Program-made: the position numbers and the translations under genes
Shown here: piece after piece, positions 39,001 to 47,000 of the stretch
How the letters are laid out: every line of letters begins with the position of its first letter
Numbering within the stretch: the stretch's first letter is position 1
Notes under the pieces: generated by a model
Told to the model about the DNA's origin: nothing
The model's input: only the letters and a program-made list of their open reading frames with translations
Database searches by the model: none
NCBI GenBank assembly: GCA_033557835.1
Contig: JAWQRO010000009.1
Coordinates: 29,410-93,409 of the forward strand
Reading direction: 5' to 3'
DNA length: 64,000 nucleotides
Origin: Helochares maculicollis
Taxonomy: Eukaryota > Arthropoda > Insecta > Coleoptera > Hydrophilidae

Positions 39001-39814
39001 CCTTCTTCGTTGGCTCCAACTGATGTTTATGTAGATCAGTCTTCAAGCAGCGCAAAGTCTTTGCCATCCATCGATGTCAGTGTAGACCAGCAGGTTCCTC
39101 TCTTTTTCAGAAACTCCTCCTCAGAAACATCCTCCTTCGGCAATTCGCTGCAGTCATCTCGAGATTGATGTAGTCGTAGTTGTTTTTCGGCGTCATCGGT
39201 TATTGTTTTGGAATCACGTTGGCGTCCCAATTGTTTTTCAGCCTTTTGAATGGTTGCTTATGGGAACCGAGAGACGAAGCGAGCAATTCAATGAAATTTA
39301 TGACGGTAAAGTCCCACTTCCGGTTTTCAAATTTGCACGGAACTATTTGTTATTGCTACATTTTCCATATTTGGCATTTTTGTAACATTTTCGTAAACTT
39401 TTTTATTCCAAGGCCTACTAAAATTGGAATTTTGAAAATTATAAAAATAACACTCCCGGTGCTCCGATCATGTTGAAAATTTGTATCTGGGGGGTTTTTG
39501 TGATAATTAAGGTGTGCACGGAATTTCAATTGGATAGCTTAATTTTAAAGACTGCTTTACTTGAAAACACTTCGTCGATGTATCAATAAAATAATATCTG
39601 ATGAACGTTTTCGTTTCCAGAATCCCAAACGATAGAAGACTTCGGAGCCGCGTTGCATCTGATGCGGTCCGATCTGGAACATTTGCGTTCCGTCTTCATG
39701 GCGGTGGAGAACGGCGACCTGGGGATGCTGAAGTCGTTGGGCATCAAGGATTCGGAGCTCGGCGACGTCAAGTTTTTCCTGGAGAAGCTGGTGAACACCG
39801 GCTTTTTGGACTGA
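9096..39814 (+). CDS. prohormone-4: Prohormone-4 (IDLSRL-type neuropeptide precursor with LDLa domain)
   Basis: Three coding exons are seen: 9096-9231, 38291-38575 and 39621-39814, joined by GT-AG introns in phase 1, giving 204 residues. Residues 1-30 form a signal peptide (hydrophobic LLLVTVVVAV core, likely cut after VMA). The putative peptide IDLSRLYGHLTY (31-42) follows, then dibasic KR (43-44). An LDL-receptor class A module follows with six cysteines (49, 57, 63, 70, 76, 87) and acidic calcium-site residues (DGAPDC, DGYDED). A second KR lies at 91-92. The C-terminal part ends LVNTGFLD. This order matches the insect prohormone-4 family, whose honeybee member yields IDLSRF-type brain peptides. 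It is probably secreted from neurosecretory cells; the receptor is not known to me. I chose the ATG at 9096 because it begins the signal peptide. Intron 1 is about 29 kb and holds most of the repeats. The identity is secure; processing is inferred. Confidence 0.93.
9284..9400 (+). repeat. CAACT / CACGT pentanucleotide minisatellite
   Basis: About 50 bp after the prohormone-4 exon 1 donor, copies of CAACT change gradually into copies of CACGT and then CACAT. The 5-bp period is kept across the change. Confidence 0.9.
9401..12689. other. Intron 1 of prohormone-4, no gene found
   Basis: GC-richer than most of the window, with several open frames (for example 10732-11052 and 11210-11632). None shows a domain, start context or splice pattern that I recognise. 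A 16-bp minisatellite (10025-10190) and a GAA-rich tract (11890-11945) lie inside. Confidence 0.5.
10025..10190 (+). repeat. 16-bp minisatellite
   Basis: About ten copies of a 16-bp unit close to GCGACAAAAGAGCAAC, several nearly exact. The many short overlapping frames here on both strands arise from it. Confidence 0.85.
12690..13492 (-). mobile_element. Deleted mariner element with terminal repeats
   Basis: Inverted ends CTACTGTGATCAA at both termini and flanking TA at 12688-12689 and 13493-13494 bound an 803-bp element. The minus strand encodes the transposase helix-turn-helix region (DEPRSGRSSTSTDE then VLENRRLTIRDLADVI, 12980-13170). It jumps directly to C-terminal sequence with a KRWQKCVLSDGDYFEG-like end near 12760-12830. 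The catalytic middle is missing, so it is non-autonomous. Confidence 0.85.
13663..14180 (+). mobile_element. Mariner-like remnant, plus strand
   Basis: Starts after TA at 13661-13662 with a mariner-type end (CGAGGTGTGTTCAATAAGTA). It then skips to MRRVAAKF-like coding and runs through AGDDSWVYGYDVETKAHSSQ (first catalytic Asp context), EPRPKKARQVRSTVKVLLT, LPQGRTVNKEYYLQVTRNL and LLHHDN (second catalytic Asp). It stops abruptly where an oppositely oriented mariner begins. One frame break is visible near the start. Confidence 0.85.
14181..14750 (-). mobile_element. Mariner-like remnant, minus strand
   Basis: Minus-strand frames give RTSLEDHPRQAHPKTGTTPE (14500-14590) and FVHRFITMDETRVYHHDPE (14200-14280), the first catalytic Asp motif, in different frames with stops. 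It meets the plus-strand remnant at about 14180. The order is that of a transposase N-terminal half, and it resembles the remnant at 4026-4600. Confidence 0.8.
14813..14935 (+). mobile_element. Mariner end fragment
   Basis: Nearly duplicates the first 120 bp of the element at 15170-16131, including the GCGCAATTATTTAAGAACAA block, so it is a broken end of the same family. Confidence 0.7.
14936..15155 (+). mobile_element. Mariner transposase scrap
   Basis: In shifting plus-strand frames it reads WHPPYSLDLVQSNYYS and LLYDNARPHVAAPIKT, the DNARPH and PPYSPDLAP signatures of mariner transposases, but in the reverse of their usual order, so the piece has been rearranged. Confidence 0.65.
15170..16131 (-). 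mobile_element. Mariner element of 962 bp with both ends
   Basis: Inverted ends (TCAGGTGCGCAAGT at the left, CTAGGTGCGTAAGT at the right on the minus strand) are flanked by TA at 15168-15169 and 16132-16133. The minus strand encodes transposase pieces: KTCERWFQRFK (HTH region), MMAEHLNDTRRAISDRLRAM, then KRPEWARGHDKVILQHDNAP (second catalytic Asp), LPHPPYSSDLAPSDYH and KCVKSEGLYFE. Stops, frameshifts and a missing central part make it inactive. Confidence 0.88.
17070..17120 (+). repeat. TTCCCG hexamer tract
   Basis: Four copies of TTCCCG, then ATTCCC variants, directly after the tRNA A-box-like string at 17040-17051. Confidence 0.85.
17413..17467 (+). repeat. TTCGGG hexamer tract
   Basis: TTCGGT copies pass into TTCGGG copies for about 55 bp. 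Confidence 0.85.
18460..18995 (+). repeat. Repeat module B with tRNA-like segment
   Basis: Same body as the copy at 1640-2170. The tRNA-like segment is at 18615-18684, with ATGGCTCAGCGGTAAAG and GGTTCCAGTC. Confidence 0.8.
19065..19124 (+). repeat. Isolated tRNA-like segment
   Basis: Has an A-box-like TAGCTCAGTGGTCAAG and a weak B-box (GGTTCTAGAGT), followed by a T-run. It differs from the tRNA-like segments in module B and could be a decayed tRNA pseudogene or SINE head. Confidence 0.5.
19515..20760 (-). repeat. Composite repeat A-A-D-C (minus)
   Basis: Read on the minus strand: hairpin core near 20740-20705, two A units, module D (19800-19570), and end motif C at 19515-19555 (TATACGGGAATGT then GAGTGGAAACACTCC). 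Confidence 0.85.
20761..23261. other. Intron 1 of prohormone-4, no gene found
   Basis: Single-copy sequence with a small GCC repeat near 22911-22930. The open frames seen are short and resemble nothing that I know. Confidence 0.5.
23262..24310 (+). repeat. Composite repeat A-B
   Basis: A hairpin core and partial A unit (23262-23575) lead into module B (23576-24310). The tRNA-like segment is at 23789-23852 (AATGGCTCAATAGTCATGAC, then GCGTTCGAATCTTGG). It stops just short of end C. Confidence 0.85.
24400..25724 (+). repeat. Module B and extension, left arm of a large inverted pair
   Basis: Matches 31605-33130 in inverted orientation. The tRNA-like segment is missing from the usual place (near 24595). 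C-like sequence GATACGGGAATGTTGAGTGG (24976-24995) runs straight into an extra segment of about 730 bp that is also in the other arm. That segment includes an open frame at 24991-25206 (ESAELKSHLKD to VTERRRSNANLH). Confidence 0.85.
25725..26204. other. No gene found
   Basis: AT-rich sequence between repeat blocks inside intron 1 of prohormone-4; no feature supported. Confidence 0.5.
26205..26850 (+). repeat. Composite repeat A-D
   Basis: One diverged A unit (CTACGTTTTGAGTGTCGCTG to AAAACCGAAAGTGGGATTTA) is followed by a shortened module D from about 26725. Confidence 0.8.
27458..27500 (-). repeat. Solo end motif C
   Basis: The minus strand reads ATATATTTATAGGGGAATAT then TGAGTGGAGACAGTC, the shared end of the modular family, without the A, B or D parts next to it. 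Confidence 0.65.
28440..28520 (+). mobile_element. Mariner transposase C-terminal scrap
   Basis: One plus-strand frame reads YPPYSPDVAPSSYHLYRS, the PPYSPDLAPSDYHLFRS signature of mariner transposases; the flanks are too decayed to follow. Confidence 0.7.
29745..31265 (+). repeat. Composite repeat A-A-A-D-C
   Basis: Starts with ACATTCCCGTATA and the hairpin TACTATA-CGAAG-TATAGTA (29756-29774). Two to three shortened A units follow, then module D (30990-31200) and end C (31225-31265: TATACGGGAATATTGAGTGG then AGACACTCC). It is the clearest end-to-end example of the A-D-C form. Confidence 0.88.
31551..31572 (+). repeat. GA microsatellite
   Basis: Eleven AG/GA dinucleotides in a row. Confidence 0.9.
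31605..33470 (-). repeat. Composite A-B-C with extension, right arm of the inverted pair
   Basis: Read on the minus strand: module A (33470-33160), B with tRNA-like segment (32902-32834), C-like end (32440-32405), then the extension down to 31605. The open frame at 32106-32444 (minus) shares SKVAKC and RNVLGVADLSFALNEEPRLA with the left arm. About 130 bp near 31930-32060 has no match in the left arm. Confidence 0.85.
33900..34408 (+). repeat. 15-bp periodic tract (pentapeptide-like in one frame)
   Basis: About 30 degenerate 15-bp units near GCCAATTTTAAGGAC. In the frame of 33899 there are 81 open codons, four stops within 45 bp (34142-34186), then 73 more open codons to a TGA at 34406. The translation repeats x-(A/T/S)-N-(F/L)-K, for example FKSANFKGTYFKGNKFKDAN, which resembles the A(N/D)Lxx pentapeptide-repeat fold. 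A non-coding minisatellite with a period divisible by three would look similar. Confidence 0.7.
34409..34889. other. No gene found
   Basis: AT-rich intronic sequence; nothing recognised. Confidence 0.45.
34890..35440 (-). repeat. Repeat module B with tRNA-like segment (minus)
   Basis: The tRNA-like segment at 35254-35322 is the best preserved of the set: on the minus strand CATGGCTCAGTGGTCAAGAC, then GTCACGGGTTCGAATCTGTG. A diverged hairpin core of module A (35460-35500) lies just upstream of it on that strand. Confidence 0.82.
35501..36974. other. Intron 1 of prohormone-4, no gene found
   Basis: Several overlapping short frames of unremarkable composition; no domain or splice signature recognised. 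Confidence 0.5.
36975..37290 (+). mobile_element. Mariner transposase C-terminal remnant
   Basis: A plus-strand frame reads APNVSQIGVPKRNESS then VEILPHPPYSPDLAPTECHF, followed in another frame by FVDFIESRASNFYVGGIN and then WQK and a Ser-Asn-Gly end. This is the C-terminal third of a mariner transposase of the type with DFIESR and WQKC motifs. Frameshifted and truncated. Confidence 0.8.
37291..38290. other. Last kilobase of intron 1, no gene found
   Basis: Ends with a poly-pyrimidine/TTTGTATTTG tract and the exon 2 acceptor at 38289-38290. Short direct repeats of CTCGTCCCAGAGGAA occur near 37487 and 37675. Confidence 0.5.
39290..39575 (-). repeat. Repeat module A inside intron 2 of prohormone-4
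   Basis: A partial A unit in inverted orientation that ends about 45 bp before the exon 3 acceptor. Confidence 0.82.
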
Positions 39815-40380
39815 ACCATCTCCGACCCTGCTGCTATCTTCTTCGCCCACCCTCAACCACACGCGCCTCTAAACAAGGCGTTTTATTCCTATTTCCCCGT
39901 TTAAATCTGTCTATCATCCCGGCAGCAGAGTCCGTGTAATCCGTCCCCCCTTTCGTCCCCGGCCTACCGGATAGTTTGCGCCCTGTCTCCACAAGCTATC
40001 GAAACAAAAGAACGGCCAAATTAACCAGACTTATGAATACATATCAAAGCACCAAGGTATACTTTGGGATACATATTAACATATCATTAGGATCTTAGAG
40101 AAAAAAAATATCGAACGAGAGTATCGGAAGCGTAAAACGTGACGAAGACGAAGACGAAGACGGTAAAGATGGCAAATTCGAAAAAGTATCGATAACTTTT
40201 ATATAATCTTTGAATCTTTCTAAATGTTCTTTCTTAAGCGTGTGCACGGAGCGCCGGACGGCGTTTTAGTGATATTTGCGATAACTCGATTTCTAGGTAT
40301 CATATTATATTTGTGATCACTTTATTCGTATCGTAAGAGGGACTCCCGATACAATTATTGCGGCACTAATTTTAGATTTA

Positions 40381-40418
40381 AGGTCGAGGGTTAGGGTTAG
40401 GGTTAGGGCTAGAGCTAG
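40381..40418 (+). repeat. Telomere-like GGGTTA tract
   Basis: Three clean GGGTTA units with GGGCTA and AGCTAG variants. The usual insect telomere repeat is TTAGG, not TTAGGG. Confidence 0.8.
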
Positions 40419-40695
40419 GACGGGGAAAGATGGATTCGTTCCGTCCCCGGACGCGGGTGCGTAAGCGGATGCGGATGCGGAAACGAACTATCGCGTACGA
40501 CCCGACTACGCGCTCTCGATCGTTCCGCCGCGGACGCGTTTCACTTTGGAGATGGTTGCGGTGCAGGTCCGGAGAAGCACCGTGGTGCAAGGTGCACTGC
40601 TCCGGGCATGCCGCCGGCGCCGTCTCTCAAATGACGTCGTCCGATGCGAAACTGAGCGACGGCGGTGCCGTCGGGATCTGCGGCTGTCGGCGGAA

Positions 40696-40722
40696 CGGAT
40701 CGGATCGGATCGGATCGGATCG
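40696..40722 (+). repeat. GGATC pentanucleotide tract
   Basis: Five tandem GGATC units. Confidence 0.9.
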
Positions 40723-40977
40723 TATCGGCGAGACAGGAGCGACGCGCTCGTAGGGCCTCGCGCGCGTCTGTCTCGCCGCCGACGGCCGCGCGTACGTCGT
40801 TCGACCCACAATTGTGATCTCTTGATGTACTGTACATATCATTGCGGACGAGGAGATTCGCCCGCTCGCCCAAGATAACGACCTGACACTCACCAACCGC
40901 GCGACGGGCGACTCTCCCGCCTCTACTTTGCATAATAATCACACACGCACGCAACACATACATAGATTAAGTCAATG

Positions 40978-41404
40978 AGATATTATATAAATATACAAAA
41001 ATATATTTTTTCGACTAGTAGTGGAGATCTATGTGCCCGATGTGCAATATTATATGAAAATATATATTATTTATCGAAGTTACCTTGATTATAGAGTATA
41101 TTTTACACGAAAGGCTGGTTTATTAACTATACATATCAAATTTTCTATTCAATTCATTATTGCATAATTTATTTGTGATGTGAATTTCTAAACCAAATAA
41201 ATATATTATCGAATAAAACTATGTCTTTTTTTCCCTATAATCCCCTTCTGTGCACAGTGTTGCAGAATTCATTTCCATTATTTAAACCACATGCTTAAGA
41301 CGGCAATGTAAACACGACCTGCTATTTTCAAACTATAAATAAAATGTTGAAAAATTGGCTAATTTGGGACTCCTGGCATAATCAAAATAATGCCGATAGA
41401 CCAT
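40978..41404 (-). repeat. Repeat module F, right copy
   Basis: Inverted copy of 880-1345, adjoining module A on its right. It carries the two AATAAA motifs that may end prohormone-4 transcripts. Confidence 0.75.
41196..41217 (+). terminator. Two AATAAA signals in repeat module F
   Basis: AATAAA at 41196-41201 and 41212-41217 are the first canonical plus-strand signals seen after the prohormone-4 stop. They belong to a repeated module also found inverted at 880-1345, so the gene may borrow its poly(A) signal from a repeat. Confidence 0.3.
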
Positions 41405-42910
41405 GCTGGGCTAAAAAAGTCCCATTTTCGGTTTTCAAATTTACACGAAACTATTTGCTATTGCTATATTTTCCATGCTAAACATTTTTGTAACATTTTT
41501 TATTCCAAGGCCTACCAAAATTGGAATTTTCAAAATTATATACATAGCACTACCAGTGCTCCGATTATGTTAAAAATTTATATCTGCAAATTTTTTGTGA
41601 TAATCAAGATTTGTACGAAATTTCAATCCGATAGCTTAATTTTAAAGACTACTTTACTTGGAAAAATTTAAAAACTGTGTAGGTAAACGGGTACTTCCGG
41701 TGGTTCTACATGCCTCAAAAGTTGATACGGATCTAAGTTTTTGCCGCAATAGCCGCATGCCAAAATTCAACGCTCCACCTCAAACGGTCTGACCGCTATC
41801 GTGTTTCCACACACACACAGACAAAATGTCAAACATGATCAAAATGGATTCAGAGGCATTCAAAACGTGGAGATCCATCAAAACCTCGAGATCGAATTTT
41901 TTCATGATGCCAATACCTTCCCTTTACTATACTTCGTATAGTATATGAGAATGTAAAAACGAAATGTATGACGGTAAAATTCCACTTCCGGTTTTCAAAT
42001 TTACACGCAACTATTTGTTATTGCTATCTTTTCCATGTTTAGCATTTTTGTAAAATTTTTATAAAATTTGTTACACCAAAGCCTACTAAAATTAGAATTT
42101 TCAAAATTATAAAAATAGCATTTTCGGTGCTCTGATTATGTTGAAAACTTGTATCTGTCAGTTTTTTGCAATATTTAAGATGGGTACGAAATTTCATTCC
42201 GATAGCTTAATTTTAAAGACTACTTTACTTGGAAAAATTTCAAAACTGTGTAGGTAAACGGGTACTTCCGGTGATTCTACATGCCTCAAAAGTTGATATG
42301 GATCTAAGTTTTTGCGATAATGACCGTATACGAAATTTCATCGCTCCACCTCAACCGGTCTGTCCGCTATTGTATTTACATACAAACACGGACAACATGC
42401 CAAAAATAGTCAAAATGGATTAAGGGACACTCAAAACGTGGAGATCCGTCAAAATCTCTTAATAGAATTTTTACATGATCCCAGTAACTTCCCTTTGCTG
42501 TACTTCGTATAGTATACGGGAATGTAAAGAGAAGCACTTTCAGTGCGCCGATCATGTTGAAAATTTGTATCTGTCATTTTTTCGCGACGTTTAAGACGTG
42601 CACGAAATTTCAACTTGATATCTCTATTCTAACGATTAGTTTACTTGAAATCATTTCAAAATAGTGTAGGTAAACAAGTACTTCCGTTGTTGCTACATGC
42701 CTCCAAAATTGATATAGGTTCCCAATTTTGGAATAATAGGCGTATGCTTCACCTCAAACAGTTTCACCGCTATCATGATTACATATAAACAAACATGCTA
42801 AAAATCAAAATTAACTCAGGTCAGGTCAGTCTCGAGGTCGTATTTTTGTATGATCGCAATATTTTCCCTTTACTATCCTGCGTTTAGTATGAAGGGAATG
42901 TAAACAAAAC
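41405..42910 (-). repeat. Tandem repeat module A, nearly three units (minus)
   Basis: The landmark GTGTAGGTAAAC recurs near 41677, 42249 and 42666. Hairpin cores lie near 41930, 42505 and 42870. It fills most of the space between prohormone-4 and Cand1. Confidence 0.88.
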
Positions 42911-44065
42911 GTTTTAGTTTTGACTGTATATATTTCTCGAATTTAGCGGCATAGTGCTGTGAATGATAGAGTGGGGAAAACTTGATGCAAGCCAAGTTCA
43001 GGGGCTCTCGAAACATGAAAATGTAACTTCTTCGTCGCCTAGTTGAAGAGAATGCAAAAATATATATCAGGTGACAGATGGTGTATCGTACAGGTGAACT
43101 GTGAACTACCGGTGAAAGACCTCCACGGCAGATGGCGCCAACTCGACCGCCAATAGGTGTCGCTGGGTTTCAAAATGATTATGCACTCGAAATAATATTC
43201 TAAAAACAATGCGTATTTTCTGCGTGGCAGGTTTAACGTTCCTGATTGGGCCAAGTGCCAACTGACTCGAACTTGCTTTGTCAATAACGATGGCCGGTCC
43301 CATCGGGTATATTCTAGGAATCCACGACGATTACTTTCAAATTACGCTCTGCATCGACTTGCGGAAACAACTTCGGCGACGTCGCGAAACATTTCGAATT
43401 GACTGGCGCCATGTCATTTTTCGGCGACAATTTTAAGGGTTTGCTGGAAAAAGGCAGGTCTAGAGGGAACGGCCGGATTTTCCGCTTGTGAATTAGAGAG
43501 AATTTACTCCTCGTCGATCATTTAGGATTCTTAAAAAAGAATTCGTCGCTCAGTTTGGAAGTTGGTAATTTAGTCGCCAGTGATTTGGCGTACCTGTAAC
43601 CGTATGATTGCATCTAACTTCTCACAACTACACATTAATATTTCTGTGGTTCATTGTTTTAAGCCGAAAACCGAGTTTATTTTTTAAAGGAATGTGTCGG
43701 TGAAGATGTAATTGTTGAAAAAATGAAATAGGCACCGCAATCGAATCTTGTAAAGCTTAAAAGTGATACATTTTTTTGTAGTAACAGAAATTAACCAAAA
43801 ACTAAACCCACAGTTATCAGCATTTAAAACTCGCTCTAAGATATATTCGATATAATCATACCTGTAATTATTTAGCAAAAACTCATCGAATTATTTTCAT
43901 GTTACTCACTTGTTAAATTGCCTTGCGCCAATAATTTTGCATGTCTATCACAAAATTGATCGTACGATTCTAAAGAAACTGCTTTGATTAGTCGTACGAT
44001 TCAGCCTGAGTATCTCGGTGGGCTTTATATTGTTAAGTCTGCAAAGCGAAACGTGATCCGACAAG
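42911..44065. promoter_or_regulatory. Upstream region of Cand1
   Basis: Single-copy sequence between the repeat block and the Cand1 ATG; the promoter and 5' UTR should lie here. No TATA box near the ATG was identified. Short minus-strand frames near 43039-43303 are unrecognised. Confidence 0.4.
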
Positions 44066-47000
44066 ATGGCAAGTGTTTCTTATCAAATAGCGAACCTGCT
44101 GGAGAAGGTACGATCTCGATCTGTCGATGGAACATCGATCGTAACACAATTTCGTTTACAGATGCAGTCGTCCGATAAAGATTTTCGTTTCATGGCAACG
44201 AATGACTTAATGACGGAACTCCAAAAGGACAGTATTAAGTTGGACGACGATTCCGAACGAAAAGTGGTCAAAATGCTCCTGAAGCTGCTGGAGGACAAAA
44301 ACGGGGAAGTGCAAAATTTAGCTGTGAAATGGTAACATTTGTAGTACGTAGTGCGAAGCTCTCCTCTCACCTTTGCGTGTTTTCAGCCTGGGGCCTTTAG
44401 TGAACAAAGTCAAAGAGTTCCAAGTGGAGACGATCGTCGAGGCTTTGTGCGCCAACATGATTTCGGAAAAAGAGCAATTGAGGGACATCTCGAGTATAGG
44501 GTTGAAAACCGTCATCGCCGAGCTACCACAAGCGCCCGGGGGATTCTCCGGGAATATTTGCAAGCGGATAACCGGACGCCTCACGACTGCTATAGAAAGG
44601 GTACGTACGAATGTCGGTTTTCCTCAATTTCACGACTTCCTTAAAACAACGTAGTGTAAACTGCAATTCAAGGCAACGTTCTAGGAAACATTTTTTGTTT
44701 TCCGAAGGTAAAAATTGTGTTTTAAGATTTTAAACCCCATTTATTAATTATATTCATGTATAACCTCTGTGGATACTATTTTTTCTTATTTGTTAACATT
44801 CCCATATTCTCTTCTTGTATCACACAAGAACATTCTCAATTATATTAAAGCACTTCGTATAGCTTAATGACATGTTAATTGGGATAAGATATGAACAATT
44901 AGTTTTTCTGTAGCAAATTTTCAAAATGTAGCAAGACTGAGAGTTCAATTGCTACCCGAATTTTGGGCCACTTCACTTTTAATTTTAACAACTTTGAAGA
45001 TATTTTGAATCATTATTTCTGAGAAAATATTTTAGCAGTAAGTGAGACTTCTTTTGACGACAGGTCTCTCCAGTTGTTTTGATATTATATAGAAACCTGT
45101 GGTATTGCAAGTGATTTAGGCGCTAAATGAAGTCACAAAATTAGTATGCAAAATTGCACAGGAACATGTTTGTTTAATTGCTTGTCCATACCTGCAGTAT
45201 TGGTCTTTATTTTAGCAATAATTTTTGTTTACAGCAAGAGGACGTATCAGTTCAGCTGGAAGCCTTGGATATAGTAGCCGATTTGTTATCTAGATTTGGT
45301 AGCGTGTTACAATCGTTTCATGGCCAAATACTTAGCGCCCTCTTGCCTCAGCTGTGCTCCCAAAGGCAAGCCGTTAGAAAGCGGACGATTGCAGCTTGCG
45401 GCAACTTAGTTCTCTCTTGTAATCTCCAGCTCTATGGAAAATTAATTGATCATCTATGCGAAGGATTGGATCCCAACACCAACCAGTCCCAGACGAGAAC
45501 CTACATTCAGTGTGTCGCTGCTGTATGGTGAGCAAAAATAAATTCACAGAACCGACGGACTGAACATTTCTCAATTTTTAATTCGATATGCTGAAATTAA
45601 AAATAACCAATGAAAGAAACAATCAAATTTAAATACAATCACAGCAACGGTAAAACTTATTTAGATTTTCACCTACATTTAAATAGACGACACATTTTGT
45701 TTCTATTGAATAATTTTGTTTTTCCCCTACAGAACTGTATTTTTCATTGCCAACTATACACTTTTGAGGCATGTACGATCGCCGGAAGCGTCTGTTTACC
45801 TACACAGTTTAGAAAATTTTTCAAGTAAACTAGTCTTTAAAATTAAGCTATCGGATTGAAATTTTGCGCATGCCGTAAATATCACCAAATAATGGTAGGT
45901 ACAAATTTTGAACATGATCAGAGCACGGAAAGTGCTATTTTCTAAATTTCGAAACTTCCAATTTTAGTAGGCATAGCGATAAAAAATTACAAAGTTGGTG
46001 CAGGAATTGTAACGTTATTTACTTTTCAGCCGACAGTCTGGCCATAGATTTGGCGAACACATAGAAAAATTCGTGATGCTCATCCTCCCCTACAGCAACG
46101 ACGAAGACGACGAACTGAGGGAGTTTTGCCTGCAGGCTTTCGAGTCGTTCGTCAACCGATGTCCCAAAGAAATAACCCCTCACATCACCCAAATCATTAC
46201 CTTGTGCATGCAATACATAACTTACGACCCCAATTACAACTACGACGAAGACGACGAAAACGACCGGCTCATGGACACCACGGAAGACGAAGAGGACGAC
46301 GAAGAAAACGACGAGTACAGCGACGATGACGACATGAGCTGGAAAGTGCGCCGAGCCGCCGCCAAATGTCTGGAAGCCGTCATCGCCAGCCGTCATGAAC
46401 TGCTGGGCGAGTTTTACAAAACCCTTTCCCCGGAACTCATCGCCCGGTTTAAAGAGAGAGAAGAAAACGTCAAATCCGACATCTTCCATGCGTACATAGC
46501 CTTGTTGAAGCAAACCAAGTCCTCCGTAGTGGCCAGCATCGATCCCGATTCCATGGAGCAAGAAGAAACTCCCGTTTACCTTTTGCAGCAGCAGATTCCG
46601 CTGATCGTCAGGGGGGTGTCCCCTCAAATGAAGGAGAAAAGCATGAAAACTCGGCAGGACTGTTTCTTTTTGCTGAAGGAGCTGTGCAGCGTCCTTCCAG
46701 GGGCGCTCACCAACCAAATAGGAGAACTAATCCCGGGGATTCTGTATTCCCTGGGCGAAAAAAATTCAAGTAGCAATATGAAAATTGACGCTTTGTCCTT
46801 CATTTATTGCCTGTTAACTTCGCATCCTCCCGAAGTGTTTCACCCCCACATCGCGGTCCTTCTACCGCCCGTCATCTTGGCCGTCAGCGACAATTTCTAC
46901 AAAATTACGGCGGAAGCGTTGAACGTCCTTCAGGAATTGGTGAAAGTGATCCGGCCCATCAACCAACCGTCGGACTTCGACTTCACTCCTTTCACCGACG

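Larger units (their letters stand above)
39815..40977 (+). other. Candidate 3' UTR of prohormone-4
   Basis: Non-coding sequence directly after the prohormone-4 stop. It includes a GC-rich part (about 40380-40930) with a telomere-like tract and a GGATC microsatellite. I see no AATAAA before 40977; the first good ones (41196 and 41212) lie in the adjacent repeat module F, so the transcript may end inside the repeat. Confidence 0.35.

Noticed and set aside
40378..40963. Arg-rich frames on both strands after prohormone-4
   Set aside because: They arise from GC-rich simple sequence, the telomere-like tract and the GGATC tract.
46019..46717. A 232-codon minus-strand frame
   Set aside because: It is the antisense shadow of the acidic-loop exon of Cand1.
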